DNA of 46,646 bases from Bacteroidales bacterium (GCA_016936975.1 JAFGWU010000048.1:1-46646); one strand, 5' to 3'; positions 27,037 through 37,463 are shown, numbered from the stretch's first letter. Numbers and translations: made by a program. Notes: generated from the letters alone by a model not told the origin.

Positions 27037-29439
27037 TTAATTGACGGTCCATTCATGAATGCCGGAAGAGAATTCTTCGGGAAGTCTGACCCGGAGCCTC
27101 AGCGCATTCGTTGTGACCGGTTTGAAGGAGAGCTCATCCCAGTCATCTTTGGTGATGGTGTATTCCGAGGTTGCAGTGACGGGCACCCAGCTGCTGCCTT
27201 TTTTATACTGCAGTTCGTAAGTCTCGGGGATCCTGCATCCTCCGAAAGGTCCGTCATCGAACCAGTAAACTCTCATACCCGAAACGGTTTCCGGCTTTTC
27301 GAAATCGTACTGCACCCAAACCCAGGCGTTATTTTCCGGCCACCAGTGGAAGTAGGGCCAGGTGTGATCGTTTGAATTCTTCGGTTCATTCTGGTCGTTC
27401 AAAGCTATCAGGGCCTTCGTCATTCTGTCGCTGCTGACTCTGCTCCGGCTGGCGATGGTGGGAGCGGGGAGGGGACGGACACTACCGGTTGACAGGGGCA
27501 GCCACACCATCATCTCTCCCGCACCCCGGTTGTTCCAGGCGTAATAGGGGATCAGGGTGACCTCAACGGGATCCTTCAGCAAGACCTCCCCCGAGAGGGT
27601 TCTCTCTGCCGGTGCGGCTTGCATCCCGATGACCCGGACCCCGTTCAGGAGATCGGGCCGGAAGGAGGTGTTGATGGCCGCTTCGCGATCGAATACCAGG
27701 TTGAGGACATGGCCATCCCTGGTATCGGGCCATTCTGCACAGTAGACCATCGGCCCCCATTGAACGGCTACTTTTTCCCGGTTATCCCTGACCCGCTCAT
27801 CAGCTGTTAAGAGCCTGATATCCATGGGAAATTCAATCTTAACGGTATCGCCCTGCTTCCAGGTCTTCCGGATGATGGCATAGCCGTTTTCCATTTTCGG
27901 TTGGACGGTCTTTCCGTTGACCGACAGGGATGGTTCCCCGACGGGTGTGGCAAAGGTATACAGGTCCCCCGGGATGGCCTGTTCCCGCGCCCACCCCGGT
28001 ATCCTGATCCTCAGGTTAAATTTTAATTTTCTTTCGGGATTAATTATTATTCCGACGTTCCCTTCCCAGGGAAAATCGGTTTCCTGGATGATCTGCACGG
28101 GTGTTCCCCGGAAATCAATATGAGCCGTATTGTCCACAAAGAGGTTTATATAGATGTCGGTACCGGTTTTTGCATACACATATCCGGGCAGGGAAGGTAA
28201 TGTCCGCGCCAGGTTGGGAGGACAGCAGGCACAGCCGAACCATTTGCTGCGTTCGTGCTGACCGTAGGATTCGAGCGGATTCGGGTAGAAGAATCGATCC
28301 CCCGTGAGCGAGACCCCGGAAAGGAATGCATTGTAAAGGGTTCGTTCCAGTACATCCATATAACGGGCATCCCCGTCGTAGAGGAACATCCTGTAATTCC
28401 AGATGATATTTCCGACGGAGGCACAGGTTTCGCAGTAAGCCGACATATTCGGCAGGTGATAGGATTCCCCGAAACCTTCGTTTCCTCCTGAGGCACCGAT
28501 CCCGCCGGTGACGTATGTTTTTTTATGTACAATATCTTCCCAGATGGCCCGTATGGCATGGATGTAGGATTCATCCCGGTAGAGTGCTGCAATATCGGCC
28601 ATACCGGCATACATATAGGTGGCCCGCACCGAATGCCCGACCCCTTCGGTCTGGTCCACCACCTTTTTATGGGCCTGGTTGTATTCCTCCCCGCCGGGGC
28701 CCCTTATATCAAGAAAAAATTTTGCCAGGTCGAGGTATTTTTTGTCGCCGGTCACCTGGAAGAGTTTCACCAGGCCGATCTCAATCTCCTGGTGCCCGGG
28801 ATAATCTTCAATCTTGCCCCAGCCAAAGGTATCGGCTATAAGATCTGCACTCTTAACTGAGATATCGAGCAGTTCTTTTTTGCCGGTAGCCCTGAAGTAA
28901 GCTGTTGCAGCTTCATACAGGTGGCCAAGGTTGTAAAGTTCATGACTGAGTTCGTTCACCTTTTCCCACCGGGTTCCAATCCACGGATGTGAATTGTCTC
29001 CCATGATGGTCCGGTAGGTAAAGAGATACCCGTCCTCCTCCTGTGCCTGCCCGATCAAATAGATCAACGAATCGATCCTGCTCTCCAGAACAGGATCCGG
29101 TCTGCTCTGAAGGGAGTAGGCGGCTGCTTCGATGATTTTATAGATGTCGGAATCATCAAAAGGATAGGTGGAGCAAAATTCTCCTTCCTTCAATCCGCCG
29201 GCAATCTCGAAGTTCTTTATTCTGCCGGTAAGCATGGATTGTTCAATGGCAATCGGGATGGTCACCTCATGATTGGTAATTAACCTGGGTGCCCAGAACT
29301 GATCCGTAAAGTGAACGGAGGTGAAGGGCACCGGCTCTATCGGGTAGGCATTCTCCGTAGCTTTTTTACCGGTACAGGAACCGATAAGGAGTAAGTTACA
29401 GATGCCTAAAACAAAAATTACGTTTAATGATGGTTTCAT
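27037..29439 (-). CDS. GH127-family beta-L-arabinofuranosidase lipoprotein with C-terminal discoidin-like module
   Basis: An 800-residue lipoprotein (LIGSC, Cys22). The GH127 domain fills about residues 30-650, with acid/base Glu321 (NEGFG), zinc ligands Glu337 and Cys339 (CETC), nucleophile Cys405 and ligand Cys406 (GCACCPPN). The spacing matches characterised family members. Residues about 655-800 add a discoidin-like module (WVWVQYDFEKP, MRVYWFDDGPFGG, ending GIHEWTVN) related to modules in four other proteins of the window. It is the first gene of the five-gene run ending at the DUF5695-like gene; its 241-base upstream gap likely holds the promoter. The module probably keeps the enzyme on polymeric substrate, whereas the shorter GH127 paralogue may act on released fragments. 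Confidence 0.94.
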   Translation of the reverse strand: MKPSLNVIFVLGICNLLLIGSCTGKKATENAYPIEPVPFTSVHFTDQFWAPRLITNHEVTIPIAIEQSMLTGRIKNFEIAGGLKEGEFCSTYPFDDSDIYKIIEAAAYSLQSRPDPVLESRIDSLIYLIGQAQEEDGYLFTYRTIMGDNSHPWIGTRWEKVNELSHELYNLGHLYEAATAYFRATGKKELLDISVKSADLIADTFGWGKIEDYPGHQEIEIGLVKLFQVTGDKKYLDLAKFFLDIRGPGGEEYNQAHKKVVDQTEGVGHSVRATYMYAGMADIAALYRDESYIHAIRAIWEDIVHKKTYVTGGIGASGGNEGFGESYHLPNMSAYCETCASVGNIIWNYRMFLYDGDARYMDVLERTLYNAFLSGVSLTGDRFFYPNPLESYGQHERSKWFGCACCPPNLARTLPSLPGYVYAKTGTDIYINLFVDNTAHIDFRGTPVQIIQETDFPWEGNVGIIINPERKLKFNLRIRIPGWAREQAIPGDLYTFATPVGEPSLSVNGKTVQPKMENGYAIIRKTWKQGDTVKIEFPMDIRLLTADERVRDNREKVAVQWGPMVYCAEWPDTRDGHVLNLVFDREAAINTSFRPDLLNGVRVIGMQAAPAERTLSGEVLLKDPVEVTLIPYYAWNNRGAGEMMVWLPLSTGSVRPLPAPTIASRSRVSSDRMTKALIALNDQNEPKNSNDHTWPYFHWWPENNAWVWVQYDFEKPETVSGMRVYWFDDGPFGGCRIPETYELQYKKGSSWVPVTATSEYTITKDDWDELSFKPVTTNALRLRVRLPEEFSSGIHEWTVN

Positions 29440-29651
29440 ATCAATTTGATATTTTATGCAGTTTGTTACCGGGCTTCAGTCAGCGGATTGCATGCAATCC
29501 TTACCGGTGAATTTCTATCCATTATACAAGTATAGTTGAATGAGGGCAATAATTACCTAGGTGAATTAATCTTAGATTGCAAAATTCAGGTCAGTCATGG
29601 TAAAAACCGTTCATTTATCATGAAAATCCTTTCAGTCGTAAAAAGGTTAAT

Positions 29652-29685
29652 TTTAAAGCCGGGAAACCGTTCGCGGGCTTTTAAA
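29652..29685 (-). terminator. Possible weak terminator hairpin after the CotH-like gene
   Basis: Arms GGCTTTTAAA (29676-29685) and TTTAAAGCC (29652-29660) can pair with one bulged base around a 15-base loop; the hairpin overlaps the stop codon at 29681-29683. The following minus-strand sequence is U-rich (AAAATTAACC, then TTTTT at 29644-29640), but the U-run is not directly adjacent. It is a weak candidate. The rest of the 241-base gap to the GH127 gene (29440-29651) is AT-rich, with no clear promoter or gene that I could identify. Confidence 0.35.
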
Positions 29686-32600
29686 GGACAAGGATTTTCA
29701 AGGTCACTGACATCCTCCTGGTGGAAAGTTTTATAAAATAGAGGCCGCTCCCGCCGATTTCCCGGCTCTGAATGGTCGTCAGGTCCCTGAAACTTCCTGA
29801 GTAGACAGGTCTGCCCGAATTGTTGAAGATAATGATCTCCGCAGTTTCATCCGAATTATTTTCTACAATGAAATAGTGTGTGGCCGGATTCGGGAAGATT
29901 CTGAAGTTTCCTTCATTTATAGAAGGTTCTTCTGTTTTAAGGATTACATCATCTGCAAAAGGAGAACCGTTTTTATAATGGGAGATTCTCCAGTAGCTGT
30001 AATCGGAAGGATCCCCGGCCGGGTCCGTTTCGGTTGAGGTGAGGGAGTAACCGCCTCCGTCGGCAAGGATGGGCCAGGGCGGGTCGTCAAGGTAGGTGAA
30101 TGAAAAAATCTCATTTCCCGAAGCGTCGGTAAGCAGGAGGTATTCCCCTGCATTGCTGAAATTCTTCCTGTAATTACCGCTGGGATTCAGACCATACTGA
30201 TCATAGAAGATTTCCGGTTTCGAGGCCAGGACGAAGAACTGACCGGGAGTGACCACAGTTTCCTCCGGGACCTGGTACCAGACAGCTGAATCAAGCACCA
30301 GCCCGGAAATATCCACTGCATGTTCTCCGGTATTCTTAAATTCTATGAACTCCCGGTCCTTTCCGCTGATGGTATCCTCCCCCTGGATCAGGTCAGGCGG
30401 ATGGTAGTGCAGTTCGGTGACCTTAAAGTGTGCGTAATCCTCCGCATCAACAGAGGCGGTTATCCTTGAAAGGGAACTCCATTGATTACCGGCTTTTATG
30501 CGGGCATTTATGACGGTGGTGTTGCTGAGCGGGATGGTGACATCCGATGGGGAACAGACGGCTTCAGTGGAAAGTGATCCTCCGGTCAGCCGGGGATCCC
30601 CGCCGCCTGTCGTATAGCAGATCTCTCCGTCGCCATTGGGATTATGGATGATCAGGGTTTGGGAACCTGTAAATTTAATATGCTCTTCAGAGAGGATGGT
30701 CTCATCCTGTTTGAACAGCGGGGGCTGATAGGTTGTGAGCAGGCCCGCATCCTCCATCTGTTTGACAACGATACCGGTTCGGGCAGGAAAGTACCGGTTG
30801 TTGATGTCATTTATGACCTTCAGCCAGTCATCATCCTTTGTTCTTGCCGGCTCGTGCTGGGCATCCCCCCATCTTGCCGATTCGGCGATAATAGCCAGGT
30901 CGATCTGATCCGCAAATTCATTGAACAGGGTTTTTGCCCTTTCCGGGGTGAAGAGGCCGTTATTGTGAAAATATTTATGGGTCCGGTCAGCGAACCGCAG
31001 CCGGTACTCATTATTGGTGGTCAGGCGGTGGTGGAGCCACTGGGGATGAAAATTGAGCAGTCCGGAAACACTCATGTCCGGGATGGTCACCCTGTTCTCA
31101 TTGATTCCGTTATCGACATTGATGGGGTCCACCATCATGCTGTGCTCCTGGTCGTGGGCGATAAAGACAAAGCCTGTCCCTTTATGCTTCCGATTATAGA
31201 TCGCAAAATAATTATTGGGCATGTCCTCCCCGTACCACGCTGAAACCGGTCCGTCATAGTTGCCCGTGTAGAAGGTCATGGCCATGTAATCAATCAGGTT
31301 GTCGATATCAACCAGGACCTTGCTCCCTTTCACCGGTTTTCCACCGGCGTCTTTTCCTTCCAGTCTGAAATAGTCCTCATTGGCCGCGAATCCCTTCCCG
31401 CACAGGTTCCACACCTCTTCCCAGGCATCCATGTTCCCGTCGGTCACAATATTATAATAGGGCCAGCTCTGGGTGGTCACCTTGACCACATCATAGTCCT
31501 CCCGGTCGTCTCCGAAGTAGGACTCTGCAAAGCGTGCCTCGGGCCGCTCCTCGGTCATGAAAAGCCCCCAGTACATCCCGTTCAGATAGAGGTGATAATA
31601 CCGGCTCCGGGTATATGGCTGACCCATCTCCCCCTGCATCTTTCTTGAGTAGATATCTTTAATGAAGTTATTGAGCGCCCCCGCGGAACCGCCATCCTTT
31701 GACCAGCTGTAATTCTGTTCCGTCCGGATATCTATTTTATCGAACTCATCCGTTCCCTCGTCACCAAATAGCGGGAATTCCAGTTTATCATCCCCGTACT
31801 GTTCCCTGAAGAAGAGACGGAATGCGTGTTTCGGATTATAGCCCGACCGGCTCGCCCCGCCCCGGATCCTCATGCCTGCATTGACATGGAATCCCTCCCC
31901 ATTGGGATCGATCAATTCCAGGGAGCACTCCCTTTCCCATTCATCGCCATAATTGTCTGCATTGACATAGATGCCGAACGACGGGTCAAAAAGGTTCCTG
32001 CTATCGGAGACAAGGGAAAGGGAGGGAATGTCGAGCAGAGCATTCTCGATAATATTGGAATACCTGCTGTCGTTAACGACATTCGGATCCATAATGAGAT
32101 CAATTACCTGCCCGTTGAGGTTGGTTGAAGGCCATGGATTCCCCGGGTAGACCTGGTTACGGACTTCGTTTGTAAAGATGTAGGTCCGGGTCCGTGGTAT
32201 CGAAGGGGTATAACCCTCCTTAACTATCGAAGCACGGACGATCACGGCGGGTGTCCGGGGTCTTCCTTCGGTGTCTGCCGGATTGATGGTGACCACCACA
32301 GAGGAATCTCCGGGAAAGGATGTGGAGGATGTTCTCGGATCACTGCAATCAAGGGTATAGATGATGCCGGTTCCCGGAACCGGCGAACTCATGGTCAGCT
32401 GAAAGGGTTCTGAGAAAAATCCTGCGTCGTGACTGAACAGAATCCCTCCGGAGGAGTCCGCAAATTCCGGGAGCTGGGGTATGGCCGAGATGCTAAGGTC
32501 AAAATGGATATCGGAACTGGAAAGCGTCACGTTCAGCACATGGACTGCCAGCGTGTTCAGGCCCTCCACCAGGAAGACTTCAGAAGAATCGACATAAAAA

Positions 32601-33046
32601 ACAGCCGGACTGCCCGATTCGTGGTTGGCCAGGGCATAGGAGTCATAGGATACATTTTCAGGGACATTCTGCCGGAGTGCTTCCTTCCCATTGATCCAGA
32701 TGATAAAACCATCATCATAGTCAATGGAAAACTTCAGGGTCTTTAACTGCTCTGTATTTTCGGCATTAAAATTCGTTCTGAGAAAGAATGTGGAATAGCT
32801 TCCCTGCATATCGTTCAGCATGGTTCCTCCCGTACCATCGCCATACCAGAATGGTGCTGCCCCGCTGATCCAGCCAGAGTCATCGAAATCCGGCAGGATC
32901 CAGTCACCGGACAGGGAGGAGGCCTCACTTCCCTTCAGATATCTGTACTGCGACAGGAAATCAAAATGAATCTGGGCATGGCTGCCCGGAGTGAGGAGAA
33001 TAAGAAGGATAATCCCCGTTATGATTTGTGTGACCGCTCGTTTCAT
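29681..33046 (-). CDS. Secreted CotH-kinase-family protein with lamin-tail domain and T9SS sorting tail
   Basis: An 1121-residue protein with a signal peptide (cut near SHAQ). Visible order: galactose-binding-like beta domain (about 30-195), chitobiase-type beta domain (about 205-290), CotH kinase-like domain (about 310-690; MRIRGGASRSGY, KHAFRLFFREQYG, YYHLYLNGMYWGLFMTEERPEA, FIAHDQEHSMM), another short beta domain, a lamin-tail domain (about 875-1000; DREFIEFKNTGEHAVDISGL) and a C-terminal T9SS sorting domain (FRIFPNPATHYF to the end). CotH proteins are atypical protein kinases first known from spore coats; in Bacteroidota their targets are unknown. Located after the hybrid regulator and before the GH127 operon. 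Whether it modifies substrate, a surface protein, or has another role cannot be told here. Confidence 0.85.
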   Translation of the reverse strand: MKRAVTQIITGIILLILLTPGSHAQIHFDFLSQYRYLKGSEASSLSGDWILPDFDDSGWISGAAPFWYGDGTGGTMLNDMQGSYSTFFLRTNFNAENTEQLKTLKFSIDYDDGFIIWINGKEALRQNVPENVSYDSYALANHESGSPAVFYVDSSEVFLVEGLNTLAVHVLNVTLSSSDIHFDLSISAIPQLPEFADSSGGILFSHDAGFFSEPFQLTMSSPVPGTGIIYTLDCSDPRTSSTSFPGDSSVVVTINPADTEGRPRTPAVIVRASIVKEGYTPSIPRTRTYIFTNEVRNQVYPGNPWPSTNLNGQVIDLIMDPNVVNDSRYSNIIENALLDIPSLSLVSDSRNLFDPSFGIYVNADNYGDEWERECSLELIDPNGEGFHVNAGMRIRGGASRSGYNPKHAFRLFFREQYGDDKLEFPLFGDEGTDEFDKIDIRTEQNYSWSKDGGSAGALNNFIKDIYSRKMQGEMGQPYTRSRYYHLYLNGMYWGLFMTEERPEARFAESYFGDDREDYDVVKVTTQSWPYYNIVTDGNMDAWEEVWNLCGKGFAANEDYFRLEGKDAGGKPVKGSKVLVDIDNLIDYMAMTFYTGNYDGPVSAWYGEDMPNNYFAIYNRKHKGTGFVFIAHDQEHSMMVDPINVDNGINENRVTIPDMSVSGLLNFHPQWLHHRLTTNNEYRLRFADRTHKYFHNNGLFTPERAKTLFNEFADQIDLAIIAESARWGDAQHEPARTKDDDWLKVINDINNRYFPARTGIVVKQMEDAGLLTTYQPPLFKQDETILSEEHIKFTGSQTLIIHNPNGDGEICYTTGGGDPRLTGGSLSTEAVCSPSDVTIPLSNTTVINARIKAGNQWSSLSRITASVDAEDYAHFKVTELHYHPPDLIQGEDTISGKDREFIEFKNTGEHAVDISGLVLDSAVWYQVPEETVVTPGQFFVLASKPEIFYDQYGLNPSGNYRKNFSNAGEYLLLTDASGNEIFSFTYLDDPPWPILADGGGYSLTSTETDPAGDPSDYSYWRISHYKNGSPFADDVILKTEEPSINEGNFRIFPNPATHYFIVENNSDETAEIIIFNNSGRPVYSGSFRDLTTIQSREIGGSGLYFIKLSTRRMSVTLKILVL

Positions 33047-33127
33047 AAAAAAATATTCCGAAAATTACAGGATTCTGCTCCAGGGAAACAGTAATATTCA
33101 TTCATCTTACCATATAAACTCTTCAGA

Positions 33128-33163
33128 ACCGGATTAATGATTCAATCAGACTGAGAATCCGGT
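33128..33163. promoter_or_regulatory. Nested inverted repeat between the hybrid regulator and CotH-like genes
   Basis: ACCGGATT (33128-33135) and AATCCGGT (33156-33163) form a perfect 8-base inverted repeat around 20 bases. Inside lies a second dyad, TCAGACTGA (33146-33154). No U-run follows on the transcribed strand, so an operator or an mRNA structure is more likely than an intrinsic terminator. It is about 62 bases downstream of the regulator stop and about 82 bases upstream of the CotH-like start. Confidence 0.45.
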
Positions 33164-33224
33164 CAACATGATTCAGGACTCTTCTCGGGACAAAAGAGGT
33201 TGCAGGAGGGTATCCATTCAGAGG

Positions 33225-36200
33225 TCATTTTTTCTCGCGGGTAAATTCGCTGGGGGATTTTCCGAATTTCTGCTTAAAACTCTTTGCGAAGTAGGCCGGA
33301 TCATCAAACCCTACCATAAGGGATACCTCGGATACCTGAACGTCGTTATTCTGAAGGATGATGGCAGCCTGTTTCAACCGGAACTCTTTTATGAAATTAT
33401 TGGTTGATTCACCGGTAAGGGCTTTCAGTTTCCTGTAGAGGGTGGACTGGCTCATCGCCATTTCCCTGGCAAACAGATCCACCCCGAATTCATGATTTGA
33501 AAGATTGGCTTCAACGGTCTTAAGAGCCCGGTTGAGAAATTTCTCATCTGTTGAGGTGATGACAATACCGGCAGGTTTGTAAATGACATCCTTGCTGAAC
33601 CGTTCTTTCATCCTGACGGATGCCTGGATCAGATTCTTTATGCGGGCCTCCAGCAATTTCAGGCTGAATGGTTTAGTAATGTAGGCATCGGCTCCCATTT
33701 CGAGCCCGACCCTCTGATCCTCATCGTCCGACCTTGAGGTCAGCAGGATCACCGGTATATGACTGATCTCAATGGTGGATTTGATGCGGGAACACAATTC
33801 ATAACCATCCATTTTTGGCATCAGGATATCGGAAATAATGACATCGGGATTGAATTTCAGTGCCATGTTAAGTCCTTCCTCTCCGTCTTCCGCTTCGATA
33901 AAATCAAAGCGGGTTTCCAATCCGTTAATAATATAGGAACGAATATCCTCGCTGTCCTCCACTATCAGGATGAGATGTTTCCCGGAATCCTTTTTTGTTT
34001 CGGTAATTTTCTTCCGGGATGAGACATTAAGGTGATTGAGGACCTCCATCTTTGCCTTCTCATTAAATGCCTGGATGATGTTTTGTTCCGATGATGGTTT
34101 TTTCTCTTCCTCTTTCAGAAAGGATGCACCGTAAGGAATGATAAGCGTGAACTCGCTTCCCTTACCGAGTTCACTTTCAACTTCTATTTTTCCGTAGTGG
34201 ATCTCCGCAAGGGTGGCCGCCATGCTCAGTCCGATTCCGCTTCCGGCCTGCTCCAGGGTAACCAGCCTGTCGCTGTGAAAGAAGCGGTCGAATATTTTCG
34301 GCAGTAACTCTTCATCCATCCCGATGCCGGTATCTGAAACCGAGATATATACAACCTCCTTTCCTTCACAGCCAGGGTACCGGTCCCTTCCCAGACGGAC
34401 GCCGACTTTTATCTTTCCCCCGTTGTCGGTGTACTTAAAGGCATTGGAGAGGAGATTGAACAGTATCTTGCCGATTTTATCGGAGTCATACCAGGTGACA
34501 ATCTGTTTCTCACCGGAAGTGAAAACTAAATTGATATCTTTTTTCCGGGCCAGTTCCCTGAAACAGCCGGTGAGGTCATTTATGAATGATACGATATCCC
34601 CTTCTGAAGCGGAGAGGGTGGGCCGTGTTATCTCCAGCTTCCTGAAATCGAGTATCTGGTTGACCAATGTCAGGAGGCGCCGGGCATTTTTGGTGATGGT
34701 ATCGTATTTCGTTTTTGTCTCCTCCCTGGAGAGGGACTGTTTTTCATCTGCAAGCTCCTCGATCGGACCCATGATCAGGGTAAGCGGTGTTCTGAGCTCA
34801 TGGGATATATTGGTAAAGAACCTCAGCTTTTCCCGGTTCGTCCTTAGGATCTCCTTGGACATTTCCGACATCCGGTTCCGCTGGTGGACCAATTTTTCAT
34901 TCTGGATCTTCAGCTTGTCTGCCTGCTTATTGATCTCCTCTTTCTGCATCTCCAGCCTGGAGGTCCGGTCCCTGACCAGCTTCTCGAGCTGGATGTTTGA
35001 CTGCCGCAGGCGGCTGACGTACAATTTGATGCCGAAGAAGATGACGGTGATAAAGGAGATCGCATAGACCAGATAGGCCAGCAGGGTTCGCTGCCAGGGG
35101 GGGGTGATGGTGAATGGATAAACAGCCTCGCGGCTGATCTCGCCGGCATAATTTTTTGCCCGGACCCTGAAGGTGTAGGACTTTTCCCGGAGGTTACTGT
35201 ATTCTTTAAATGTGCTTTTTGACCATTCGGACCAACCGTTATCATAACCCTCAAGAAAATAGCTGTATTCAAGAGGAATATCATCCATAAAATAGGGACA
35301 GGAATATTCAAAGAGTATGGATCGGGACCTGTATGGAATGGATGCAGTATATGCACCCGGTGGTTTTTCAACAACTGATTGATCCTGTTGATAGCCGGAG
35401 AAGGCGGCTCCCCCGAATATGGTTGAATCCCCTGATATCGTAACCCGCCTGAGAAGGGTTGAAAAATCAGATACTGCAGAAGGATAGACCATTCTGCTGT
35501 CGTACCGCAGCAGTCCGTATTCCCCTCCGATCCAGGTGGCTCCGCTTCTGTCGTGCAAATAACGGAGGGCAGCATTTCTCAGGGCCATCTTCTGGTAGGG
35601 CAGGCTGATGATCTGAAATTTTCCGTCGGGCTGCTTATCCAGGATTTCGTTCTGGTGCCCCCATACATTTCCGAACAGATCCTCTTCAAAATCTTCCATG
35701 GTCCGGTTCCAAAGACTGACCTCCTCCCCGAAATGTTCCGCCTTCTCCATCCGGTTTGTTTTGCTGTTGAAGGTGTAGATTCCTTCGCAGGCAATGATCA
35801 GATCACCCTGGTAGAGATGGGTTTTGGCCATGGTGAGAGAAGGCAATCCATCGTTCGTATTAAAGTTTTCGATGGATATACTTCTGAAAGCCGTGTCGGG
35901 CAGGAACGATGAAAGCCGGTAAGCAGGATTGCGGAAAAGATCTTCCAGTCCGATTTTAAATATTCCGTAGTACATGGTGCCGAGCCATACATTCCCGTCG
36001 GGGTCCTCCACGATGGAGATGATATAGCTGGATATCTGCTTCTCCCATACCGGTATCCAACCGCCGTGACGGTACTGCAGGACATAAAAGGTCGGGTGGG
36101 CATTCAGATAAATCAGCGTGGGATTGATGCGCGACTGGAAGATGGTTAACTGTCCAACCCGGTCGGTCTTAAATTCAAGCTGTTGTCTGTCGACATTATA

Positions 36201-37463
36201 GAGACCCTGCGCCGTTGCGGCCAGCAATTCATTCTCATGCCCCGGGGCATCCGGGCCTCCGGGATTAAAGGGGAGCAGTTCCCAGACCTCCGAATCAAGA
36301 TTTTTAAGATGGGTAAAAAGGTCGGGCTGATATCCGTTATTTTTACGGTTCACTTCTTTCAGGTCCATTAAATACAGACCCGATGCGGTGCCCGCATAAA
36401 GCTTATCCCTGTGCTCTGCAATACAGTTGACCGTGCCATATAATCCCATCTCTTCATCCCAGTAGTTCAGGGCAGAATGTATATTGTAGAGACTGATGCC
36501 CCTTGCGGAGGTGATCCAGAGTTCCGAATCGTTGGACAGGAAAAGGCAATAGGAGGAATAATCGCTTGAGCCGGTATATTTATTAATGAAGTTCAGAATA
36601 TGCCCCTGCCTGTCCATAATGATGGTTCCGTTGCGAAGGGTGGCAAAGGCATACCTGTTTCCCGGAAGTTCGATCCCGTGGTACAGGTGATATTCTTTGA
36701 GAAATAAGGAAGCTTCCGAAGAAAAGGGGACAATCCTGTTTCGTGCAGAAGCGGAGGGATTGTAAAGATAGAGGCCATTCCTGCGTGTTCCGACCAGTAA
36801 ACGCCCTCCCTCGTAGACCGTGACGGAGGAGATGATCATCTCCCCGAAAAATTCCCCCTCCGGCATAAGGATGAATCTATCCCCCTGTAATTGGCAGAGG
36901 CCTTTGTTTCGCTGGTTGAGGATCAGTTTCCCGTTTACGGCAAAACTCCTGTGATAGGATTCTGCGATTTCCAGGGTCCTTATCTCATTATTCCTGTAAA
37001 TGAAGAGCAGGTTGGCGGTCTGGAAAAAGACCGCATCGCCGATGACATTGATGCTCCAAACATCGGGAAAGTTCAGCCTGTCCGGTGGCAATTTATCGAG
37101 TAATGTAACATATCTCAGGCAGCCGATGCTGTCGGGGGCAAGATACCCGAACTCGCTGACCCCTCCCACATAAATGGTGCCTGCTTCACTAATGGCCAGG
37201 GAGCGGACTACGGATTTATTGGGAATTTCGATCCTTCTCCAGGAGGTCCCGTCAAACTCGAACACGGCCTGTTCCCCCCCGAAATAGAGGACCCCCTTCC
37301 GGTCCTTGATGACCGTCCAGAAAGCCCCGCTGGAACTGCCTATTTCCGTCAGATCATAGTTTTGTATGACCAGCTTTCCCTGGGGTTGGGAAAGACAGGC
37401 GCGGAACGGGAACCACAACAGCAGGACCAGCCACATCCCGGCGAAAAGACTCCTGGATTTCAT
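33225..37463 (-). CDS. Hybrid two-component system regulator (HTCS): propeller sensor, histidine kinase, receiver, AraC-type HTH
   Basis: A 1412-residue membrane protein of the class that controls PULs. After a signal peptide, residues about 30-720 form two periplasmic beta-propellers (repeats such as GNVWLGTMYYGIFKI), then a Y_Y_Y domain (about 715-785), one transmembrane segment (about 793-815) and a coiled coil. Next come HisKA with phospho-acceptor His888 (ISHELRTPL), HATPase (NLLSNAFKYTDNGG, VSDTGIGM), a receiver with Asp1212 (ISDILMPKMDG) and a C-terminal AraC-type helix-turn-helix (MSQSTLYRKLKALTG; VGFDDPAYFAKSFKQKFG). All catalytic residues are present. HTCSs bind a specific breakdown oligosaccharide and switch on the adjacent locus. 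It lies centrally, between the secreted-peptidase block and the glycosidase and SusCD operons, and is the best candidate activator for them. Confidence 0.96.
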   Translation of the reverse strand: MKSRSLFAGMWLVLLLWFPFRACLSQPQGKLVIQNYDLTEIGSSSGAFWTVIKDRKGVLYFGGEQAVFEFDGTSWRRIEIPNKSVVRSLAISEAGTIYVGGVSEFGYLAPDSIGCLRYVTLLDKLPPDRLNFPDVWSINVIGDAVFFQTANLLFIYRNNEIRTLEIAESYHRSFAVNGKLILNQRNKGLCQLQGDRFILMPEGEFFGEMIISSVTVYEGGRLLVGTRRNGLYLYNPSASARNRIVPFSSEASLFLKEYHLYHGIELPGNRYAFATLRNGTIIMDRQGHILNFINKYTGSSDYSSYCLFLSNDSELWITSARGISLYNIHSALNYWDEEMGLYGTVNCIAEHRDKLYAGTASGLYLMDLKEVNRKNNGYQPDLFTHLKNLDSEVWELLPFNPGGPDAPGHENELLAATAQGLYNVDRQQLEFKTDRVGQLTIFQSRINPTLIYLNAHPTFYVLQYRHGGWIPVWEKQISSYIISIVEDPDGNVWLGTMYYGIFKIGLEDLFRNPAYRLSSFLPDTAFRSISIENFNTNDGLPSLTMAKTHLYQGDLIIACEGIYTFNSKTNRMEKAEHFGEEVSLWNRTMEDFEEDLFGNVWGHQNEILDKQPDGKFQIISLPYQKMALRNAALRYLHDRSGATWIGGEYGLLRYDSRMVYPSAVSDFSTLLRRVTISGDSTIFGGAAFSGYQQDQSVVEKPPGAYTASIPYRSRSILFEYSCPYFMDDIPLEYSYFLEGYDNGWSEWSKSTFKEYSNLREKSYTFRVRAKNYAGEISREAVYPFTITPPWQRTLLAYLVYAISFITVIFFGIKLYVSRLRQSNIQLEKLVRDRTSRLEMQKEEINKQADKLKIQNEKLVHQRNRMSEMSKEILRTNREKLRFFTNISHELRTPLTLIMGPIEELADEKQSLSREETKTKYDTITKNARRLLTLVNQILDFRKLEITRPTLSASEGDIVSFINDLTGCFRELARKKDINLVFTSGEKQIVTWYDSDKIGKILFNLLSNAFKYTDNGGKIKVGVRLGRDRYPGCEGKEVVYISVSDTGIGMDEELLPKIFDRFFHSDRLVTLEQAGSGIGLSMAATLAEIHYGKIEVESELGKGSEFTLIIPYGASFLKEEEKKPSSEQNIIQAFNEKAKMEVLNHLNVSSRKKITETKKDSGKHLILIVEDSEDIRSYIINGLETRFDFIEAEDGEEGLNMALKFNPDVIISDILMPKMDGYELCSRIKSTIEISHIPVILLTSRSDDEDQRVGLEMGADAYITKPFSLKLLEARIKNLIQASVRMKERFSKDVIYKPAGIVITSTDEKFLNRALKTVEANLSNHEFGVDLFAREMAMSQSTLYRKLKALTGESTNNFIKEFRLKQAAIILQNNDVQVSEVSLMVGFDDPAYFAKSFKQKFGKSPSEFTREKK

